The position numbers and the translations under genes are program-made. This document shows, piece after piece, positions 57,780 through 64,000 of a stretch of DNA of 64,000 nucleotides. Position 1 is the stretch's first letter; each line of letters opens with the position of its first letter. Source of the stretch: Pseudolactococcus laudensis (GTDB lineage: Bacteria; Bacillota; Bacilli; Lactobacillales; Streptococcaceae); NCBI RefSeq assembly GCF_013449735.1, contig NZ_JACBNY010000007.1, positions 1 through 64,000 on the forward strand. The letters are read 5' to 3'. Below the pieces are notes generated by a model, which worked only from the letters and a program-made list of their open reading frames with translations, had not been told where the DNA came from and searched no databases.

Positions 57780-57950
57780 TTAAAATAGCGTCTGATAAAC
57801 AGCATGAATTGAATTCACAAGGTTAGTAAAGGCACACAGCAAAAAGAGAATGGCTAGACCAAACTTCTTTTTACGAAAACACTGTACTGTACAAATTAAA
57901 CAAATCCAAGCTAAAACAGCCGTAAACACGCCAAATATTGTTTTTTCCAT
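57780..57950 (-). CDS. Small membrane protein, 56 residues, between folA and clpX
   Basis: ATG at 57950 overlaps the folA stop codon by one base (TAATG), with AAGAG as ribosome binding site. The frame encodes MEKTIFGVFTAVLAWICLI, RKKKFG and LAILFLLCAFTNLVNSI: two membrane helices joined by a basic turn. It ends 52 bases before clpX. Overlap with folA and the clean hydrophobic pattern support translation. Function unknown. Confidence 0.65.
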   Translation of the reverse strand: MEKTIFGVFTAVLAWICLICTVQCFRKKKFGLAILFLLCAFTNLVNSIHAVYQTLF

Positions 57951-58462
57951 TATCTCTTAATCTCATATCGTTTGACTGTGAATGCATAGTCATTTTTTTC
58001 ATCGGCAGGGTGGGTAACACTTGATACTTCTTTAAAATTAGTCATTTCTAATGCTTTTGGAAAATAAGTATCCCCTTCAAATTCGCCTGCAATAATCGTT
58101 CGGTAGAGTTGTTCAAATGAATCTTTGAAAGCAATAAACATTTCCGCACCACCAGTGATATACAAATCTTTTGCAGATTCTGGTTCTTGTCCTTGATACC
58201 AATTTAGGACAGCTTCAGGGTTATGAAATACAAGGACAGCTTCATCTGCAACTTTGTAAGTTTCATCTCGTGTCATAACAATCGTTGTCCGTCCAGGTAA
58301 AACACGTTTATGCATCCCTTCAAACGTCTTGCGTCCCATCAAAATGACTTGCCCCATAGTTGTTTGTTTAAAATGTTGAAGTTCACTCGGCAAAAACCAT
58401 GGTAAAATACCATTTGAGCCAATTAAACCTTGCGCATCTTCTGCCCAAATTCCTGCAATCAT
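57950..58462 (-). CDS. folA: Dihydrofolate reductase
   Basis: The enzyme reduces dihydrofolate with NADPH, for thymidylate and purine synthesis. The 170-residue protein has AGIWAEDAQGLIGSNGILPWFLPSELQHFK (substrate site, NGxLPW), GRKTFEGMHKRVLPGRTTIVMTR near 43-65, and the C-terminal GGAEMFIAF. It is the first gene of the folA-smORF-clpX-engB cluster. Confidence 0.95.
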   Translation of the reverse strand: MIAGIWAEDAQGLIGSNGILPWFLPSELQHFKQTTMGQVILMGRKTFEGMHKRVLPGRTTIVMTRDETYKVADEAVLVFHNPEAVLNWYQGQEPESAKDLYITGGAEMFIAFKDSFEQLYRTIIAGEFEGDTYFPKALEMTNFKEVSSVTHPADEKNDYAFTVKRYEIKR

Positions 58463-58646
58463 ACATCACCTCATCTTTTTTAACTCGCTTATACAATTAT
58501 ACCGTAAAATGCCTTATTTTACCATCATGCAACACAAGACATCTTAATACATGATATAGCTTTAAGCAAGCAAACATCTCCTTAATACAAACTCGATTGC
58601 CCATTTTAGAAACCTCAGATAGAATAAAAAATGTTAGAATAAAGAC

Positions 58647-59577
58647 ATGAATTATATGACCCATACAATTGAACCTTGGATGCCAGTCGGTGCTACCAAA
58701 CCCAAAGATGACATTGCAAAAATTGCAAAAAAGCAAGGCTGGATGACTTTAGAAATTGACCGTGCAACGCAAAAAACAACTGCCAACAACCTAACAGCCC
58801 ATCTGATATCGTCGTTCACCAATTCCCTAGTTATCTCCCTCTTGAATTCGAAGAAAACTTCCAAAATGCAGTCCAACAAACTGGCGCAAAATTCATCATC
58901 TTAATCCATGATTTTGAACCTCTACGCTTATCAGAACGTCAAAACAGCGAACGTGAATATGACCTATTAAAACGTGCTGACGGCCTAGTCGTCCACACTT
59001 CGGAAATGGCCGATGCCCTAGCCATACCCATACCGACTTTTATTTTAGTACTTTTTGACTACCCCACCGACTCCAAAATCCCAGATAGGAAACTCACCCA
59101 AGATCTCATTTTCGCTGGAACCTTAACTAAAGCCATCTGTCTAAAAAACTTTTCGTTGCCCATTAAAGTCTTCGGTAACCTTCCCAGAAAATGGTCATCT
59201 GATGAATTGGCACCCACCTTAAAACTTGAAGACGTTTTACCACAAGACACTGCACCTTATGAGTTACCTGACGGTATCGGACTAGTCTGGGATACAGATA
59301 GTTCTGAAAACACCCACTACTTTACCTATCAACAGCTCAATAGTCCACATAAATTGAGTCTCTATCTAGCTGCAGAACTTCCAGTTATCTTACCATCATT
59401 CTCACCATTTGCACATTTATCACGTCGCATCATTTAGGTACTACTTTAGACGACCTAACACAACTACCACTCACTTTTGATTACGACCGCATTCAAGGAA
59501 AAAAAGTAGGCCAATCTTTGAGAAGGGGTGAACACACAACCACCTTACTTCAAAAAATAGAAACATTTTATTCCTAA
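58647..59577 (+). pseudogene. Gtf3-like glycosyltransferase, broken by at least two frameshifts
   Basis: Three frames together give one protein similar to Gtf3-type glucosyltransferases, which add sugars to serine-rich repeat glycoproteins. The first piece (from 58647) has IEPWMPVGATKPKDDIAKIAKKQGWMTLEIDR. The second (about 58790-59430) has IILIHDFEPLRLSERQ, DGLVVHTSEMADALAIPIPTFIL, LPIKVFGNLPRKWSSDELAP, and GLVWDTDSSENTHYFTYQQLNSPHKLSLYLAAELPVI. The third (to stop 59577) has HHLGTTLDDLTQLPLTFDYD and SLRRGEHTTTLLQKIE. Breaks lie near 58795 and 59425. No substrate adhesin gene is next to it. Confidence 0.75.
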
Positions 59578-59940
59578 AATACCAAAAAGAGGATTGGACA
59601 AAAAGTCCTCAAAAAATTAGGCTATGAGCAATCTTCAATATTAATTGAAATTGCCGATAGACTATTTTTGTATAGCTTTTTATACATTGTCAAGCAACAT
59701 AATCATGTTGTAATAAACAGTACGAAATTGGTGAAAAAATTGCTGATTATTTACCAAATCAGTATTCTTTTGCCAAAACAATGCGAAATCGGTAAATTAT
59801 TTGCTAATTCTATATCAAATTGGTATTCCTTCTGCAAAACCATAAGAAAAAGAGAAAAGCAAACTGACAATTTTGACATCATTGCCTAGTTTGCTTTTCT
59901 CTTATAGTGACTGAGGATTTTTGTCCCAGCCTCCTTTTTT
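59578..59940. repeat. Non-coding gap with inverted and tandem repeats
   Basis: The 411-bp gap before the carbonic anhydrase gene shows a 15-bp perfect stem, AGAGAAAAGCAAACT (59851-59865) with its complement (59888-59902). An imperfect 60-bp tandem repeat begins at 59721 and 59782 (GAAAT(T/C)GGT...TTGC). The ends carry GAGGATTGGACAAAAAGTCC (near 59586) and the reverse of a GGCTGGGACAAAAATCCTCA motif (near 59912), a sequence often seen between streptococcal genes. It may be a decayed small mobile element. Confidence 0.5.
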
Positions 59941-59988
59941 ACTGTAAGGTAAAACCTCTAAAATATTGCACTCATAGTAAGAACATTC

Positions 59989-60723
59989 TCAATCATCGTG
60001 TGACAAAATCGTACGATGATTAGTCTCTTGAATCTTTCGATTATTATCATCATAATAATGACGAAAAGCTTTCAGCTGTTCAGAGCTTAATGTCACTGGA
60101 TGTTTCATAACATACCACTCAACATTTTCGCTTAACGGTGGTGTTGTCAAAGACCCATTATAATGGTAATAATCTTGGTCAATCGGTAGCAAATCTGTTA
60201 AAGCCACTGCCCCTGATGTATCGGAATCAATATGGTCTAAAATAGATTGAAAAGTTGCATTTGCTTCACCCTCCTGAAACATAGCAGCAATCACTGCTAA
60301 TCTACCATCTTGAGCTTGATTGACAAAATGTACTTCTAACGGAAAATGTTTACCATCAATTTCATGATCACTAGGCGCATGAAAGTGAAATTGTTTAAGC
60401 TTGTATTTTCGCCCGTTAATCTCCGCACTACCTTTGATTTCAGCCTCAATTGAATGACCATTGTCAACCACTTTTTCAAAATCAGTAGCATAATTCAAGG
60501 CGATAGTGCCATTATCGGTCATATTTTCAACCTTTGTCGTGTCAATGTTGATTGGTGATTGACTATCCCCACTCTCAAATTTCCAATCTTTTTGGTCATC
60601 ATAATCCAGATTATGTTTTTTTCCAGACTTTGAATCGTTCGATTGACTCGTGACTGATTTTTTAGCAGTACGACTTGCACATGCTGTTAAACTCACAACA
60701 AGTGTGATAAAAGTCAAGCACAA
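59989..60723 (-). CDS. cah: Alpha-class carbonic anhydrase lipoprotein, start uncertain
   Basis: Carbonic anhydrase interconverts CO2 and bicarbonate. The protein has SPINID, FHFHAPSDHEIDGKHFPLEVHFV with the three zinc His residues, and GSLTTPPLSENVEWYV, all alpha-class landmarks. A lipobox LTAC near 13-16 suggests membrane anchoring outside the cell. The only in-frame start is TTG at 60723, without a ribosome binding site and with a too-short signal peptide. One base fewer in the TTTT/AAAAAA run near 60731-60740 would connect an ATG (near 60764) to FKKVVLCLTFI, so a frameshift at the 5' end is likely. It occupies the place after pyk where lactococci usually have ldh. Confidence 0.8.
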   Translation of the reverse strand: MCLTFITLVVSLTACASRTAKKSVTSQSNDSKSGKKHNLDYDDQKDWKFESGDSQSPINIDTTKVENMTDNGTIALNYATDFEKVVDNGHSIEAEIKGSAEINGRKYKLKQFHFHAPSDHEIDGKHFPLEVHFVNQAQDGRLAVIAAMFQEGEANATFQSILDHIDSDTSGAVALTDLLPIDQDYYHYNGSLTTPPLSENVEWYVMKHPVTLSSEQLKAFRHYYDDNNRKIQETNHRTILSHDD

Positions 60724-60803
60724 TACTACTTTTTTAAAATATCTCGTTTATTCCCATTCCCTTCATGGTGTCAGTAAGTTATGTGTTACTAGATATTTGT
60801 CAC

Positions 60804-60834
60804 AAAAAAACACGTTAGCAAAAACGTGCTTTTT
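60804..60834 (-). terminator. Terminator of pfkA-pyk
   Basis: CACGTT pairs with AACGTG around a six-base loop, followed by seven T residues on the minus strand, about 25 bases after the pyk stop. It separates pyk from the carbonic anhydrase gene. Confidence 0.85.
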
Positions 60835-60857
60835 CTTGAATTTAAAATTAAATTCAA

Positions 60858-62360
60858 TTATTTAACTGTACGGATACGCATTGTATTTGTACGGCCAGAA
60901 CCAACTGGTACACCAGCAACGATAATGATGTTGTCACCAGATGATACAAGACCTGAATCAATTGCAGCTTTTTCAGCAACTTCAAACATGTCATCAGTTG
61001 ATGCAGGTTTTTCAGTCAATGTTGGGATAACACCCCAGTTAATCATGAGTGATTTTTCGATTTTTTCGTCGAATGTTACTGCCAAAATGTCAGCATCAGG
61101 ACGGTATTTAGAAATCAAACGTGCAGTTGAACCAGACTCAGTCAAAGCAACAATCAATTTGATGTCCATAGAGTTTGTCGCATCTTTAACTGCAGATGCA
61201 ACAACTTCTGTAACGTTAGAACGGTCAAATTTGTCAGAAGACAAACGGCCATATTCTTTCAAAAGTGCTTGTGCATTTTTGTCAACAGTTGCCATTGTGC
61301 GAACTGATTCTACTGGATATTTACCGTTAGCAGATTCGCCTGAAAGCATTGTTGCATCAGTACCATCGATAACCGCGTTGAAAACGTCAGAGATTTCTGA
61401 ACGTGTTGCACGTGGTTTGTCAGTCATTGTTTCAAGCATGTTAGTCGCTGTGATAACAGCTTTACCAGCAGCATTAACTTTTTGAATGATTTGTTTTTGG
61501 TAAACTGGTACCATTTCAAATGGTACTTCAATACCCATATCACCACGGGCAATCATGATACCTTCAGAGGCAGCAATAATTTCATCAATATTGTCGATAC
61601 CTTGTTGGTTTTCGATTTTAGGGAAGAGTTGAACGTGTGTGTTACCAGTTTCTTCAAGAATCGCACGCACTTCGTTAACGTCTTTAGCTGAACGTACAAA
61701 TGAAATCGCGATGAAGTTCAAACCTTGTTCCAAACCAAAACGGATGTCCGCGTTGTCGCGTTCAGCAAGCGCTGGGAAAGGAATTTTAGTGTTAGGGATG
61801 TTAACACCTTTTTGTTTAGCAATAACGCCATCATTTTGAACTTCAACTTCAAATTCGCGAGTTGCAGCGTCTTTACCAGCAAGTGTCAAACCAAGTTTAC
61901 CATCATCGATAAGGATTGTTTGACCAATTTCAACGTTATCAAAGATGTCAAGACCACCAGCAACGTTCAAAGCAATCACATCTTTAGTAGATTTCAAGCC
62001 TTGTTTTGTCGCAACACGTAATTTATCACCTGTTTTATATTCGTATTCTTTAGCATCATCTTCGAACAATTCAGTACGGATTTCTGGACCTTTTGTATCG
62101 AGCAAAAAACCAACTTTTTGGTTAACGATTTCTTCTGCACGACGAACAACTTTCATACGATCGCCTTGCTCTTCATGGTCACCGTGTGAGAAATTAAAAC
62201 GGAAAACATTTGCGCCTTCTTTGATGAGTTGAGCGATTTTTTGTGCTGACGCTTCAACATCAAGTTTTTCACCCCAGTAACCATCGTCACCGAATTTTTT
62301 ACCACCACGGATTTCAATAGCTGGTCCAAGTGTTGCAACAATTTTTACGCGTTTGTTCAT
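60858..62360 (-). CDS. pyk: Pyruvate kinase
   Basis: Pyruvate kinase makes ATP and pyruvate from phosphoenolpyruvate and ADP. The 500-residue protein has MNKRVKIVATLGPA, FRFNFSHGDHEE near 50-62, IMIARGDMGIEVPFE near 270, and the C-terminal regulatory domain with LIVALTESGSTARLISKYRP. It is the second gene of a pfkA-pyk operon. Strong codon bias suits a highly expressed gene. Confidence 0.97.
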   Translation of the reverse strand: MNKRVKIVATLGPAIEIRGGKKFGDDGYWGEKLDVEASAQKIAQLIKEGANVFRFNFSHGDHEEQGDRMKVVRRAEEIVNQKVGFLLDTKGPEIRTELFEDDAKEYEYKTGDKLRVATKQGLKSTKDVIALNVAGGLDIFDNVEIGQTILIDDGKLGLTLAGKDAATREFEVEVQNDGVIAKQKGVNIPNTKIPFPALAERDNADIRFGLEQGLNFIAISFVRSAKDVNEVRAILEETGNTHVQLFPKIENQQGIDNIDEIIAASEGIMIARGDMGIEVPFEMVPVYQKQIIQKVNAAGKAVITATNMLETMTDKPRATRSEISDVFNAVIDGTDATMLSGESANGKYPVESVRTMATVDKNAQALLKEYGRLSSDKFDRSNVTEVVASAVKDATNSMDIKLIVALTESGSTARLISKYRPDADILAVTFDEKIEKSLMINWGVIPTLTEKPASTDDMFEVAEKAAIDSGLVSSGDNIIIVAGVPVGSGRTNTMRIRTVK

Positions 62361-62407
62361 TATGATAGAACTCCTTCTATAATTAAGTGGTTTTCACCAA
62401 TATTTAT

Positions 62408-62449
62408 GAACATCTCAAACGAGAGATGTTCTGATACTGCTTACGCAGT
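62408..62449 (-). other. Two hairpins between pfkA and pyk
   Basis: GAACATCTC/GAGATGTTC (62408-62416 and 62423-62431) and ACTGC/GCAGT (62436-62449) form stems without T-tracts. They may protect or process the mRNA so that pyk and pfkA levels differ. Confidence 0.5.
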
Positions 62450-62486
62450 GAAGTTAACAAGTGAAATAAAGAAAATCTGTCAATGA

Positions 62487-63524
<1,038 letters not shown>

Positions 63525-63530
63525 TTAATC

Positions 63531-63585
63531 ATTATACCACGTTTGTGTTTAATTTGTCAGTGCTAAATATAAGAAAACGTTTTCC
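63531..63585 (-). promoter_or_regulatory. pfkA-pyk promoter with upstream cre site
   Basis: On the minus strand CTGACA (63555-63560), 18 bases, then TATAAT (63531-63536) precede pfkA. GGAAAACGTTTTCT (63572-63585) matches the cre consensus at 12 of 14 positions and lies upstream of the -35. In L. lactis CcpA activates the las operon from such a position. Confidence 0.7.
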
Positions 63586-63597
63586 TTGACAATAACT

Positions 63598-63621
63598 AAA
63601 AAAAGCGCCTTAACGCTTTCT
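63598..63621 (-). terminator. Terminator of nagA
   Basis: AAGCG pairs with CGCTT around a five-base loop, with extra A-T pairs, followed by seven T residues on the minus strand. Confidence 0.8.
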
Positions 63622-63699
63622 CTAGTTAATATCTTTGCTCTGCTGCTGATAATAGGTCAACAACACAAACAATAACGTTTAATTTTTGTCTCTTGAAAC

Positions 63700-64000
63700 T
63701 TATGCTGAATAAACCAATTTGCCATTCAAATAAGTGGCTGATAAGTCAAGATTATCTTCAAGAACGATGAAATCAGCTGCAAAACCTGGCTTAATTCGAC
63801 CACATTTGTCATCAATACCAACTGATTTAGCAGGAATCAAAGATGCCATCATAACGGCTTCTTCTGGTGATGCAATTCCCCATTCAACGACGTTTTTAAG
63901 ACCGTCTTTAAGTTTTAAAATAGACCCTGCTAAATTACCACCATCTTTCAAACGTGCCGTACCATTTTCCACAATAACTGGATACTCACCTAACATGTAA
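63700..64000 (-). CDS. nagA: N-acetylglucosamine-6-phosphate deacetylase, C-terminal part
   Basis: The visible 99 residues match the end of NagA, which deacetylates GlcNAc-6-phosphate: MLGEYPVIVENGTARLKDGGNLAGSILKLKDGLKNVVEWG, the deacetylase C-terminal block, and CGRIKPGFAADFIVLEDNLDLSATYLNGKLVY. The gene extends beyond the right edge of the window. Confidence 0.93.
   Translation of the reverse strand, partial: YMLGEYPVIVENGTARLKDGGNLAGSILKLKDGLKNVVEWGIASPEEAVMMASLIPAKSVGIDDKCGRIKPGFAADFIVLEDNLDLSATYLNGKLVYSA

Overview
The window comes from a low-GC Gram-positive coccus of the Streptococcaceae, most probably Lactococcus or a close relative (for example the L. piscium/raffinolactis group). 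The assignment rests on gene order and content: nrdHIEF, an HdiR-like LexA/CI repressor, folA-clpX-engB, hom-thrB, murB-potABCD, pfkA-pyk, CcpA-type cre sites and lactic-acid-bacterial promoters. Species cannot be fixed from sequence alone.

Layout. 0-8.6 kb: a truncated transposase at the edge, glmS, an HdiR-like repressor with a palindromic operator, plsY (apparently leaderless), the class Ib ribonucleotide reductase operon with NrdR-box-like sites, and a glutathionyl-hydroquinone-reductase-like gene. 8.7-15.1 kb: a unit resembling the hydroxycinnamate reductase (hcr) locus of lactobacilli: divergent LysR regulator, FMN reductase, a large covalent-flavin enoate reductase interrupted by a 1-base insertion, an MFS transporter, and the ApbE flavin transferase that would flavinylate the reductase. 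15.2-19.5 kb: xyloside utilisation (MFS, GH43, AraC regulator frameshifted in an A7 tract) with two cre sites. 19.5-22.6 kb: a CstR/CsoR repressor with a rhodanese/CoA-disulfide reductase/rhodanese operon and matching operators. 22.6-29.9 kb: a secreted ChW/Big2/BspA-type surface protein, an XRE relic, an RmlC-like protein, an SGNH hydrolase, a methyltransferase, a GIY-YIG/DUF4357 gene with one amber codon, and a Fic pair.

30.1-43.6 kb is the main accessory island. It is bounded by an imperfect 27-bp direct repeat made from the 3' end of rlmD; an intact rlmD is on the right and a displaced rlmD 3' end on the left. It reads as a decayed integrative element: serine recombinase relic without its catalytic domain, element genes (sigma-like protein, DUF2800 relic), and defence-like cargo (hsdM/hsdR remnant with an internal deletion, YgjP-type and ImmA/IrrE-type metalloproteases, an AbiJ/HEPN-like protein, a Phd-type antitoxin, and uncharacterised genes). 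Several genes inside the island, and one just outside it, are stopped by single in-frame stop codons.

43.5-64 kb is mostly housekeeping: rlmD; a polyamine-uptake operon murB-potA-(membrane protein)-potB-potC-(TPM)-(lemA)-potD with three inserted genes; rarD; hom-thrB; folA-smORF-clpX-engB; a broken Gtf3-like glycosyltransferase; an alpha carbonic anhydrase lipoprotein; pfkA-pyk without a following ldh; and the end of nagA. No rRNA, tRNA or CRISPR array was seen.
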